Origin: Aspidiotus rigidus
Taxonomy: Eukaryota > Arthropoda > Insecta > Hemiptera > Diaspididae
Direction of reading: 5' to 3'
Length of the DNA stretch: 64,000 bases
NCBI GenBank assembly: GCA_035079385.1
Contig: JAVHKY010000003.1
Span: 21,901,501 to 21,965,500 of the forward strand
Shown here: piece by piece, positions 1 to 10,245 of the stretch
How positions within the stretch are numbered: the stretch's first letter is position 1
How the letters are laid out: each line of letters opens with the position of its first letter
The notes under the pieces: model-generated
What the model was told of the DNA's origin: nothing
Database searches by the model: none
The model's input: the letters and a program-made list of their open reading frames with translations, nothing else
Position numbers and translations under genes: made by a program

Positions 1-282
1 ATTCATTAAAACATCAGGTGGACGGGGATAACGTTAAAGTTCAATTTTACCTGAGTTGCAACACATATTTGTACTCTCCCCAACAAATAGTTTTGAGCCA
101 CAATGCATACATATTTTTGTGAAACCGCCAATCTGCCCATTCTTCAGATAATTGGCTTCTTGTGTATAAAGGGCCAAATCATCTGGCATAACACCATTTG
201 TGTTTTGTAATACTTCCTTCTGGGACTTTTTTCTTATCTTCTGACGTGCATAAGTCAACTTACTGCATTTTCTTTTCGGCAT
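1..282 (-). pseudogene. Helitron Rep-helicase N-terminal fragment, nonsense-broken, runs off the left edge
   Basis: An 82-codon frame starts with an ATG at 282 and a basic stretch (MPKRKCSKLTYARQK). It then has a Cys/His pattern, ICMHCGSKLFVGEST followed by CCNSGKIEL. This pattern is typical of the region before and within the Helitron-like N-terminal domain of the rolling-circle Rep/helicase, a DNA transposition protein. A TAA stop follows GKIEL (34-36), but the same frame continues as RYPRPPDVLMN to the window edge. That continuation resembles family sequence, so the stop looks like an inactivating point mutation. The rest lies outside the window. Its orientation is opposite to the Helitron 3' end at 6942, so they are different insertions. 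The family call rests on the motif only. Confidence 0.6.
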
Positions 283-588
283 CGCGATCGTAAATAAATT
301 AGAACATTCAATTGTCGTTAATCAGCGAACGAATTAAAATTTCAATTAATAAAAAAATAATAAGAGCTGAGTTAACCATATATTTGGTTGTCAATAATCG
401 ATACAGAACGCATCCAAGACTGAAAATGATGTTACGTCTTTATATACAGTCTACATTTTGTTGCATAGCATTTCTTGCCTAATTAGGCTAAAAATCGCTA
501 AAAATTAAAAATACCCAGCATCACGATAATTATAGAGCACTCATACCACTTGTATATCGCGCTGTACGAAAGTCGTGATAATATTATA

Positions 589-861
589 GATTCTTCGACA
601 TATATTCGGTCGCTTGTCAATGATCGATACTTATTAGTCTATAAACACGATAAAACGGAAATTTATTATCGTATCAAAAATTATACGTAAAAAAGCCGTG
701 GCCAATATACGAAGCTTTGTTACAACAATTATCAAATCGATTCTTCGACATATATCCGGTCGCTTGTCAATAATCAATACATAATTAGTCCATAAACACG
801 ATAAAACGGAAATTTATTATCGTATCAAAAATATACGTAAAAAAGCCGTGGCCAATATACG
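589..861. repeat. Direct duplication, 123-bp units
   Basis: Two near-identical units, 589-711 and 739-861, begin GATTCTTCGACATATAT and end GGCCAATATACG. They are separated by 27 bp. A shorter related piece (TTGTCAATAATCGATAC) lies near 387. No coding potential is seen in 283-1060. The stretch 862-1040 has non-coding text typical of arthropod Helitron bodies. Confidence 0.85.
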
Positions 862-1066
862 TTTAACTTTGAAGCTTTATTCCAACTTTTAGAAGAGGGA
901 TTTCTATTTTTTAACCCCCCTATCGCGATTTCGACACCTACGCAAATGTCTCTACCAAGTTTGGAAGAAATCGGTTCGGTAGGAGTCGAGCCTATTCGCG
1001 TCCAAATTCCGACTCTTCTCCTTTATAATATAGAGAAGAAGAAGAATAGATATATATAATTAAAAT

Positions 1067-2836
1067 AAGTCCAGTTTTTTGTTGGTGATCGCATAACTTC
1101 AGAACGGCTGAACCAATTTCAATAATTTTTTTTATTATGTTCGTAACAGCCTAAGGAAGGTTTTTATATATTTGTCCTTATCATTGAATGCTTCTGAAAC
1201 TTACATCTACATATATATAAATGAGTCCAGTTTTTTGTTGGTGATTGCATAACTTCAGAACGGCTCAACCAATTTCAATAATTTTTTTTATTATGTTCGT
1301 AACAGCCTAAGGAAGGTTTTTATATATTTGTCCTTATCATTGAATGCTTCTGAAACTTACATCTACATATATATAAATAAGTCCAGTTTTTTGTTGGTGA
1401 TTGCATAACTTCAGAACGGCTGAACCAATTTCAATAATTTTTTTTTTTATTATGTTCGTAACAGCCTAAGGAAGGTTTTTATATATTTGTCCGTATCATT
1501 GAATGCTTCTGAAACTTACATCTATACTATATATATAAAAATAAGTCCAGTTTTTTGTTGGTGATCGCATAACTTTGGAACGGCTGAACCAATTTCAATA
1601 ATTTTTTTTTATTATGTTCGTAACAGCCTAAGGAAGGTTTTTATGTATTTGTCCGTATCATTGAATGCTTCTGAAACTTACATCTATACTATATATATAA
1701 AAATAAGTCCAGTTTTTTGTTGGTGATTGCATAACTTCAGAACGGCTGAACCAATTTCAATAATTTTTTTTTTATTATGTTCGTAACAGCCTAAGGAAGG
1801 TTTTTATATATTTGTCCGTATCATTGAATGCTTCTGAAACTTACATCTATACTATATATATAAAAATAAGTCCAGTTTTTTGTTGGTGATCGCATAACTT
1901 TGGAACGGCTGAACCAATTTCAATAATTTTTTTTTATTATGTTCGTAACAGCCTAAGGAAAGTTTTTATGTATTTGTCCGTATCATTGAATGCTTCTGAA
2001 ACTTACATCTATACTATATATATAAAAATAAGTCCAGTTTTTTGTTGGTGATTGCATAACTTCAGAACGGCTGAACCAATTTCAATAATTTTTTTTTTAT
2101 TATGTTCGTAACAGCCTAAGGAAGGTTTTTATATATTTGTCCGTATCATTGAATGCTTCTGAAACTTACATCTATACTATATATATAAAAATAAGTCCAG
2201 TTTTTTGTTGGTGATCGCATAACTTTGGAACGGCTGAACCAATTTCAATAATTTTTTTTTATTATGTTCGTAACAGCCTAAGGAAGGTTTTTATATATTT
2301 GTCCGTATCATTGAATGCTTCTGAAACTTACATCTATACTATATATATATATATAAAAATAAGTCCAGTTTTTTGTTGGTGATCGCATAACTTTGGAACG
2401 GCTGAACCAATTTCAATAATTTTTTTTTATTATGTTCGTAACAGCCTGAGGAAGATTTTTATATATTTGTCCGTATCATTGAATGCTTCTGAAACTTACA
2501 TCTACATATATATAAATAAGTCCAGTTTTTTGTTGGTGATTGCATAACTTCAGAACGGCTCAACCAATTTCAATAATTTTTTTTTTATTATGTTCGTAAC
2601 AGCCTAAGGAAGGTTTTTATATATTTGTCCGTATCATTGAATGCTTCTGAAACTTACATCTATATATATAAAAATAGGTCCAGTTTTTTGTTGGTGATTG
2701 CATAACTTCAGAACGGCTGAACCAATTTCAATAATTTTTTTTTATTATGTTCGTAACAGCCTAAGGAAGGTTTTTATATATTTGTCCGTATCATTGAATG
2801 CTTCTGAAACTTACATCTATACTATATATATAAAAA
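1067..2836 (+). repeat. ~160-bp satellite array, left part (about 11 units)
   Basis: Tandem units start with AGTCCAGTTTTTTGTTGGTG near 1069, 1224, 1381, 1545, 1708, 1868, 2033, 2195, 2361, 2519 and 2681. Two subtypes are visible: A (GATTGCATAACTTCAG) and B (GATCGCATAACTTTGG). Each unit ends in a short (TA)n tract. The array is cut at an A5 tract by the 2.9-kb repeat and resumes at 5735. Such arrays often lie inside Helitrons, and this one runs toward a Helitron-type 3' end at 6942. Confidence 0.95.
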
Positions 2837-3246
2837 CACTCACGCAGTCGCGTGAGTAGTACACGACTTTTCTTCCCACAATGCAAGAAACATTGAGAGA
2901 GTCACTCCCTCTCTTTAAATTAAATACCAATGACCTGTCAATCATGTCAAACATTTGTAGAATAAACAATAAAACTCAGTTTATAAATTCTATCACTACG
3001 ATGTCACATCAACAGATAACAGAGTAAAAATACCTATAATCCAATAAGGAAACCTGAATTTTGTTATAATTTAGGCTAAGAGTCATCTAAAACCTACAAA
3101 ACGTCTCCAGAAAAACCACTCCTCCTCCCCCTGTCCAAACTGCTACGAGGCTATAACAGTTGTTCCTAATAAAAAAGAGCTCTACAATCATTTTTTCCCA
3201 TACCTTATTCTTAGCATATTATTAGTCTAGTATACTGTATATTAGG

Positions 3247-3537
3247 ATGAGTCTTTATCACTTCCGATTTCTGGCATCTCTTAAAGCTATCTCGAGCTGC
3301 TATTCCTCTCGTGCACTCATAAATTGCCTTCACGCTATCATATCACCATTTTCTATGCAGACTCCACCCCAAAATTCTTCATCTGGGAATCCAGCTACAA
3401 CGAGATCCCGAAAAACTAAAAAAATCGATGTCGAAACGAAAGAAGCAACCAATCACCCAATAGTCAACCCCTCATTCCTTCCCTCACGCTTCAACCATTC
3501 CAAACGTATTAACAAAATACCTCACTTTTCTAGCTAG
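3247..3537 (+). CDS. Unrecognised 96-codon frame in the 2.9-kb repeat
   Basis: This frame is open in both copies (here and 16943-17242, 99 codons), with few differences. The N-terminal part is Cys/Ser-rich. The second part is basic and Pro/Ser-rich (PPQNSSSGNPATTRSRKTKK). It ends exactly in the palindrome TTTTCTAGCTAGAAAA, which also forms the 3'-end hairpin of the whole repeat. It could be the remnant of a LINE ORF1 start, because the same repeat carries a LINE ORF2 tail downstream. No domain is recognised and expression is doubtful. Confidence 0.25.
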   Translation: MSLYHFRFLASLKAISSCYSSRALINCLHAIISPFSMQTPPQNSSSGNPATTRSRKTKKIDVETKEATNHPIVNPSFLPSRFNHSKRINKIPHFSS

Positions 3538-3869
3538 AAAATTCGGTAAAAATATATAGCACCCAAGCCCGGTTTACTCGTTAGTCTAATCTCAAATCTC
3601 ACTCAAAAAAGCCAGTCCAAATTGAAAATAATCTTTCCATCTCTTTTGACACCTCAAATCAACTATGAACCACTATTAATTATGTACCCATACATGAAAA
3701 AATGACAAATAAATCAATTATTAATTAAGAGTGAAATCACCCAGGTATAGTCTCGCATCAGCACACTTGATGAAGATTAAAAAATTGTACTTAATCATTC
3801 AAACTCAAGGTTTTCACTAAAATCAGTCGAATAACAAATTAAGAAAAATAAAACGTGAACCCACATTTT

Positions 3870-4335
3870 GGTCCTCATCCCAACGAAATTCAAGGCAAGA
3901 GGAGGTCATTTTAGCTCGGCTGCGAATAGGCCACACTCGTCTTACTCATACTTATCTTCTCACTAATCTCGCTCCTCCATCATGCCCTCACTGTCTCCAA
4001 GAAAATTTATCAGTTGATCATTTTATTTTCTCATGCCCCGTCCTGCAACCCACTCGAGCCTCCCTAAATATATCTTCCAATATCAATGCAGCACTAAACA
4101 ACAACTCCGAAACCATCGACTCAACCCTAACTTATTTACGCACCACTCAATTCTACAACTTCATATAATTCACCAACAAATTCCGTTCGATCGCCACTCA
4201 ATTCCACCAATACGTACCTAATTTAACCTAATTCAAGTAATGTTCTAAAATAAGATTGTAACGCCGAGCAAATAACCCTCGTGCAGTTTATAATGCTCGT
4301 AAAATAATAATAAAAAAAAAAAAAAAAAAAAAAAT
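3870..4335 (+). pseudogene. LINE ORF2 C-terminal tail plus 3' UTR and poly(A), inside repeat copy 1
   Basis: The frame reads QEEVILARLRIGHTRLTHT, then PPSCPHC and LSVDHFIFSCP, and ends YLRTTQFYNFI-stop near 4168. This is the zinc-binding tail that follows RNase H in the LINEs at 53.4-56.6 and 57.3-59.7 kb. The 3' UTR ends in a stem-loop (CGAGCA 4265-4270 with TGCTCG 4294-4299) and then poly(A). Endonuclease, reverse transcriptase and RNase H are missing. Confidence 0.85.
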
Positions 4336-4689
4336 ATCGAGTATGACTAATAATAATGAAAAATAGCTAGAAAAATGAACAACTCGCCATTGCCACTATC
4401 CGTTCAAAAATAAATTTAACAAAACAAATAAAATTTGACAAAACAAAATTCAACGCTCTAGGGGCTGTGGGAAGCGAGATACAAGTGTACTAAATTTGAA
4501 CGAAAAGGTTTCATCAGAAATAAAATCCAATGAACCCTTGGTAAAGAACGAACGAAGAATGAACCTGTCGAATGATGAAAGGTTCTTCACAATACACGTA
4601 CTGATAACGAAAGTGGTAAACGTATAGGAAAATCCGCTTCTCCTAACGTAAGCAGCTACTCGCAGCTATTCGTAAGAAGCTACTCGTAA

Positions 4690-5012
4690 TAGTGAAAAAT
4701 TTTCAACAAAAGTAAAAATTTCTCGAGAACTACTCATCCGATCCTCAAAAAAAATGCAGGTGCACATCTTCAAATATAATACTACAATATGGCCGAGTTA
4801 CAAAAAAATCCATCGGGTAGTTTCGGAGGAGTTCCGCGGACAAAAAGGTACTCGAAATACTGCAAAATTTCTCAACAAATTGAAAATTTTTCGAGAACTA
4901 CTCATCCGATTTTCAAAAAAATTGCAGGTGCACATCTTCAGATATACTACTACAATATGGCCAAGTTACAAAAAAATCCATCGGGTAGTTTCAGAGGAGT
5001 TCCGCGGACAAA
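4690..5012 (+). repeat. Two tandem ~160-bp units inside repeat copy 1
   Basis: Units contain CGAGAACTACTCATCCGAT and end GGAGTTCCGCGGACAAAAA, at about 4690-4848 and 4866-5012. The same pair occurs at about 18830-19149 in copy 2. Frames through them are repeat shadows. Confidence 0.85.
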
Positions 5013-5016
5013 AAAA

Positions 5017-5017
5017 T

Positions 5018-5081
<64 letters not shown>

Positions 5082-5569
5082 GTCGCAATACGGTGTGGTG
5101 CCCTGGTCATTCATGGTCTTAGTGGTGCCCGTGTATATAAGATCCTTTCAAATATATAAATGATTGACGTTGTGGTACCCAGGTCATTCATAGCTACTGT
5201 GGTGCCCTTATAATATATAAACTTAGTCATAGTGTAACCCAGCGGTGTTGCCAAGAAATTTTTTCAATGTTCATTGTAATACCTATGAGAGTTTTCGTGC
5301 GGGTTCTTTTCGGCTATGTTCCACGACTATGTTTAATGCTGAACTTTGTTTCACGTTTTATCTTGATAATATCATTTACTATGCGGTGCAACAGAAGAAA
5401 TTTGCATCATGGCTGCGAAAATCCAACACATTTTATAATAGTGAGACCACGATTTTATAGATGGGAAATATTATTTTAAAACAAGACTGAGTTTCCATGC
5501 GGCTCAGTATCTGGGTCTCGTTCTTAATTTATTAAGTATTTATTTTTCTCGACTGTAAAATAATTGAAA

Positions 5570-5600
<31 letters not shown>
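5017..5600. repeat. Two (AT)n microsatellites flanking ~490 bp absent from copy 2
   Basis: (AT)n tracts lie at about 5018-5073 and 5575-5600. Between them are short motifs repeated three times (GTGGTGCCC / CAGGTCATTCAT) and no clear gene. Copy 2 has a single (AT)n tract (19156-19206) joined directly to the same right-hand sequence (AAGGAAACCTGAAATTTT). A deletion between AT tracts in copy 2, or an insertion in copy 1, explains this. Confidence 0.8.
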
Positions 5601-5604
<4 letters not shown>

Positions 5605-5734
5605 AAACCTGAAATTTTTTTTTATGCTAGTTGTGATCTAGGACCCCTAAAACGTCGAGAAAGTTCATTACCCACTCCCCCTGTTGACCTTGCTACGGGT
5701 GTAATACCTCACTTTTCTAGTTAGAAAAGTCGGT

Positions 5735-6830
5735 AAAATAAGTCCAGTTTTTTGTTGGTGATCGCATAACTTTGGAACGGCTGAACCAATTTCAATAATT
5801 TTTTTTTATTATATTCGTAACAGCCTAAGGAAGGTTTTTATATATTTGTCCGTATCATTGAATGCTTCTGAAACTTACATCTATACTATATATATAAAAA
5901 TAAGTCCAGTTTTTTGTTGGTGATTGCATAACTTCAGAACGGCTGAACCAATTTCAATAATTTTTTTTTATTATGTTCGTAACAGCCTAAGGAAGATTTT
6001 TATATATTTCTCCGTATCATTGAATGCTCCTGAAACTTACATCTATATATATAAAAATAAGTCCAGTTTTTTGTTGGTGATTGCATAACTTCAGAACGGC
6101 TGAACCAATTTCAATAATTTTTTTTATTATGTTCGTAACAGCCTAAGGAAGGTTTTTATATATTTGTCTTTATCATTGAATGCTTCTGAAACTTACATCT
6201 ACATATATATAAATAAGTCCAGTTTTTTGTTGGTGATTGCATAACTTCAGAACGGCTGAACCAATTTCAATAATTTTTTTTTATTATGTTCGTAACAGCC
6301 TAAGGAAGATTTTTATATATTTCTCCGTATCATTGAATGCTCCTGAAACTTACATCTATATATATAAAAATAAGTCCAGTTTTTTGTTGGTGATTGCATA
6401 ACTTCAGAACGGCTGAACCAATTTCAATAATTTTTTTTTTATTATGTTCGTAACAGCCTAAGGAAGGTTTTTATATATTTGTCCGTATCATTGAATGCTT
6501 CTGAAACTTACATCTATATATATATAAAAATAAGTCCAGTTTTTTGCTGGTGATCGCATAACTTTGGAACGGCTGAACCAATTTCAATAATTTTTTTTTA
6601 TTATGTTCGTAACAGCCTAAGGAAGATTTTTATATATTTGTCCGTATCATTGAATGCTTCTGAAACTTACATCTACATATATATATAAATAAGTCCAGTT
6701 TTTTGTTGGTGATTGCATAACTTCAGAACGGCTGAACCAATTTCAAGAATTTTTTTTTTATTATGTTCGTAACAGCCTAAGGAAGGTTTTTATGTATTTG
6801 TCCGTGGCATTGAATGCTTCTGAAACTTAC
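5735..6830 (+). repeat. ~160-bp satellite array, right part (about 7 units)
   Basis: This continues the array at 1067-2836, with units near 5741, 5906, 6061, 6217, 6378, 6534 and 6697. The subtype order is B A A A A B A. The last unit degrades near 6810 and is followed by a 110-bp non-repeated tail. Confidence 0.95.
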
Positions 6831-6913
6831 ATAGCGTAAGAAATATACGCGCATGCTGCTGAAACTTACATATATACTTTTAATTTTCAATTGATACTCT
6901 TTTATGCCTCATA

Positions 6914-6942
6914 GACAGGACAACGTCTGTCGGGTCAGCTAG
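6914..6942 (+). mobile_element. Helitron-type 3' terminus
   Basis: A short hairpin (GACAG 6914-6918 with CTGTC 6927-6931) lies 11 nt before CTAG (6939-6942), and the next base is T. Helitrons end in CTRR with a hairpin about 10-12 nt upstream and insert between A and T. The text GGACAACGTCTGTCGGGTC is also typical of arthropod Helitron ends. The 5' TC end was not located. The satellite array probably belongs to this element. Confidence 0.75.
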
Positions 6943-8216
6943 TTTTGTATATACTTAATGCATTCTCATTTCATTGTTTTTAAATATAATATTCGTCTCT
7001 CTACTCTCGCACTTCAGCGTATGTGTTACATTGCTTCTACCTTTACAGAGGCGTGGTGACTTCTACTGGTTCTTATACCTGGAGTCACGTTTGCGAACAG
7101 TGTATATTCAACCTGATAGTTCTTATAAAAAAAAACACTCACTGTGTCTTTTCCATCTCTCTAACTAAATAAAAGTCTATAAAAAGTCACCCTACCTACA
7201 CCCTATACCTTATACTAGCTCTGTCGTTCTAAAATACACTACGGACATATTACTATGAGTATCATTCATATCGTTTGTATCAACGTGTTTCCATGTGTCC
7301 GAGAATTGAGTCCACGTGCCTTTTATTAATCGCCAACATATTATATTTAGTGTCGCGTCGGTGTGAATCTACCGCGCCAGTCATTTGTTTTGGTTTATCA
7401 ACGTAATCCTCATCTGAGGTGAGTTATTGGATGCTGGTCATCGAATGCCCACTAAGCATAACCTTCTAATTCTAGATTACGTTAAAATAGCTCAATTGTA
7501 GGTACGAGATACTCTTAAATTGATTATTACGAGTATCCTATACGAAAGACAATCTAATCCTACTTCAATACTGTAAATCTTCACAACGTATCTCTTTGAA
7601 GAACACGTCATTTGTGGGTTGGTACGGCCTCTGAGCTTCGAGGTATCTCATGGCCTCGGAGACATGCTTTATCTTCGAATACTTACGGTGACCGCTGAGT
7701 CTTCCTCTTGCTTGCGAGAACACGTCATTTGTGAGTCGATTCCGGAGGCCCCTGAGCTTTAGAGACACGCCTCGTCTGCGACTTCTTGCTGTGACCTCTG
7801 AGTCTTGCGAGCCTCTTTCTATCTCTTCTCTCTTCTCTCTTACTTGTTTGCTACATTACCTAGTTGTAGATAGTGTCGATCTAATTAGGTTAATTAAGGA
7901 GGGAATGCTCACACGTGATTTTATTACTCCACAGGTCGTTTGAGAATGTTCACAGCTGAGGAGATGCCGTTCGTTACCTTCACCCATCGTTCTCATAAGA
8001 TCGCTCGCTTTAATCTGACAAACATTTATTTAAATAACTTAATTATCTATTATGATAAATTATTGTCACTGCCTTTTGAGTTTTCTATACTCGAACACTC
8101 TTTCTTTATATTCGTATTCTACACGAAAGAAGAAAAATACCTCGTGCACATGTTTAGTGTTACTACACTCGACCAGTGTCAGATAGCAAAACGTGCATTT
8201 TTGCATCTTCCACACG
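6943..8216. other. Stretch without a recognised gene; imperfect duplication near 7600-7815
   Basis: GAACACGTCATTTGTG occurs at about 7600 and 7717. Each copy is followed by related text (CTGAGCTT...TGACC(G/T)CTGAGTCTT), making two ~117-bp diverged units. The short frames here have no recognisable domains. Remnants of an LTR element are possible, but I see no LTR or primer-binding site. Confidence 0.5.
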
Positions 8217-9601
8217 TTATACAGCCAACTGCTTTGCAGCTTCTGGTGTACCAGAAATATACGAATCCATTATATACAGTTTACCAATTAAATGTGCAAT
8301 TGCTGATAACTCACCATTAGTTTTATAAATTTTGGCTGTATCAAGATGAGAGACTATTTTATGCGTTTGAGTTATCTTTGAATAACTTAACAAGTTGTGT
8401 GCCATATCCTTTACGTAAAAAATATTTTTAATATTCACTTGATTTATTTTTCCATGCACACGAAAATTTACGTTAATGTTACCTATTTTTGTAGCCCAGA
8501 GTTTCCTTCCATCACCTAGTCTAACAGGTATAGGATTTTTCAGCGTTTCACACGTATCGTAATACTTATCATCATTAACAATGTGTTCAGTACAGCCGCT
8601 ATCCAATACCCATTCAATACAATTACTATGAATATTAGCTTGGCTTACATTTACCTCAACATCACTCACATCTGAGTCAACAACAATACAGAAACTATCG
8701 ATACCTGCTTCATTTTTGCATTCTGACGCACCCGACCGTCGATCTTGACCATCATAATTATTTCCTCTCGGGTATCTTCCTCTCCAATAACCTCGATTTC
8801 CCCGCTGATAACGATTTTCACCTCGCGTGTATCGTCCACCACGATTTGTTCCTCTGTTGTTACCACGGCGATTTTCATTACTATAGTTATTCGGATTCTG
8901 GTAGCATTGTTTTTTTACATGACCTTCCTTGCCACAAACAAAACAAGTTATTTTCTTGTTGGTAGTACTAGCCATGAATGCTTGAGTAGGACCTTTTTCA
9001 GAAAAGTTCTCAACCTTAGTCTTAGCCTTCAAAATGATCTTAGACTTCAGGTATTCAATTTTTCGTTGCTCCGGTGGCAATATATATCAATCAAATCTCC
9101 AAAATGTGCGTATGATGACGGCAATGCTCGAATCAAATAGTTCAACTTTTCTTCTTCATTCACTTCTGCTCCCGCCGCCTTAAGTTTGTTGATACATCTA
9201 TCAAACTCGATAAAGAATTTACCTGGTTCATCACTCAGTTTTAGGTTCTCCAAATTTCGTCGACAAACGATTTGTAATGCTGTGGATTTCTTCAAATACA
9301 GATCATCCAATTTGGTTATCATGCCATATGCTGTATTCTCACTGTAAACCTGCTCAAGAATCTCGTTAGATATCGCACTAATCAAGTAATTCCGCGCTTT
9401 AATTTCTTTCTTCTTCCACACACATTCTTCTTCCGACGCATTACGATCGCGTTCAATTGTTTCTCGACATGACTTCAACTCCAAAAAGGTTGCGAGACGA
9501 AATTTCCACTTTTCATAATCCATTCCATTGAATACTGGTATGGTAACATCGTCCCACCGAAATACAGACGCCGCCGCCATACTGGGTGATGCAATACACA
9601 A
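8217..9601 (-). pseudogene. copia-type Gag plus protease-like region, frameshifted
   Basis: The first frame (9601-9047, 184 codons) is the UBN2-type Gag: FNGMDYEKWKFRLATFL near the start, then CRRNLENLKLSDEPG. A frameshift near 9050-9080 moves reading into the second frame (9080-8217, 287 codons). That frame holds a CCHC zinc knuckle, CFVCGKEGHVKKQC, an Arg/Gly/Asn-rich RNA-binding tract and the aspartic protease motif WVLDSGCTEHI. Gag packages element RNA and the protease would process the polyprotein. The frame stops after a segment resembling the stretch before the integrase domain; integrase, RT and RNase H are missing. The element is not autonomous. Confidence 0.85.
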
Positions 9602-9773
9602 GTTGAATTAAACGTTGTACAGAGTTCCAAATACGTACATAAATGAGCTCGAATTCATAACTATACTCGTCGATCATCATTTCTCATTTCGACAGTATTC
9701 AAGAAAAATGTTATAACCATCATTCATTCTTCAATTTCATTTTTGATCGTAACCAGGCTCGGCTGCCATGTTT

Positions 9774-10127
9774 TGTCAACGAACATGAATTAACTCTTTT
9801 ATTCATTTACCGATACCAATACAATACAATCAGAGATTACAACTAACAGTGTTACCAAAAATAGTACGTAAAAATGTACTAATCTAACAGGATTGTTTTA
9901 TATATTTGAACACTTGAAAGAGCAAGAACGAGAGCAGAGAAGTCGTAAGATCGAATGTATTGATTGAAAAGTAAAAGTATCATAATATTCATAGATATGC
10001 TATTAATCGAGAAAGAGGTGACAAAAATGTTCACACTCTGCAGGGCTACCGGTAAACAAAAACTAAAAGAGAATAATGCGTGAACACACCAGGGTAGCCG
10101 CAGAGATGATTTCAAATGTATTTGACA
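9774..10127 (-). repeat. LTR of the copia-type element
   Basis: Both ends are TGTCAA/TTGACA, a 6-bp inverted terminal pair, and the length is 354 bp. The LTR lies directly upstream of gag in the coding sense. The following bases (ATGGCAGCCGAGCCTGG) would hold the primer-binding site; the tRNA is not assigned. Confidence 0.7.
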
Positions 10128-10245
10128 TTTTATCTGTTTCAATAATATTGTTTTCCATTTTCAAATTTCAACTTCCAAGTTCCATTATAAATTTATTATA
10201 ATACGAGTCGTTTCATTAGGTATTCAATTCTCAGTTTCTGTTAGT

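Larger units (their letters stand above)
2837..5734 (+). mobile_element. 2.9-kb repeated element, copy 1 (possible Helentron/HINE-like non-autonomous element)
   Basis: The boundaries come from the interrupted satellite and from copy 2 (16531-19340), which has the same ends. The 5' end starts with a perfect hairpin, ACTCACGC-AGTC-GCGTGAGT (2838-2857). CGACTTTTCT (2864-2873) is the inverted partner of AGAAAAGTCG (5723-5732). The 3' end is a hairpin, CTTTTCTA-GT-TAGAAAAG (5712-5729), then TCGGT. Both copies sit in an A5 tract with four extra A on the right. Inside are an ORF1-like segment, a LINE 3' tail, two tandem ~160-bp units and (AT)n tracts. Subterminal inverted repeats, a 3' hairpin and microsatellites fit Helentron-derived HINE/INE-1 elements. 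The class is inference; a composite segmental duplication is the alternative. Confidence 0.6.
8217..10127 (-). mobile_element. Truncated copia-type (Ty1/copia) LTR retrotransposon
   Basis: Reading leftward, the element has a 354-bp LTR (10127-9774), a short leader, gag (from about 9601) and a protease-like segment. It breaks off at about 8217, before integrase. The LTR begins TGTCAA and ends TTGACA, with a TATA-like ATATAAAAC near 9903. No second LTR is seen to the left, so the 3' half is lost. It lies just upstream of the gene starting at 10246. Confidence 0.8.

Noticed and set aside
2838..2857. ACTCACGC hairpin as a rho-independent-type terminator or tRNA-like gene
   Set aside because: It is the terminus of a repeated eukaryotic element and appears identically in both copies; no tRNA fold follows.
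4754..5122. 122- and 97-codon overlapping frames with Ile-Tyr repeats
   Set aside because: They are translations of tandem repeat units and an (AT)n microsatellite, and shift frame between copies.
1067..6830. Regular ~160-bp array considered as CRISPR-like
   Set aside because: The units are contiguous with no unique spacers, and the context is eukaryotic.
8745..9140. 131-codon plus-strand frame
   Set aside because: It is antisense to the copia-type gag, including its Arg/Gly-rich tract.
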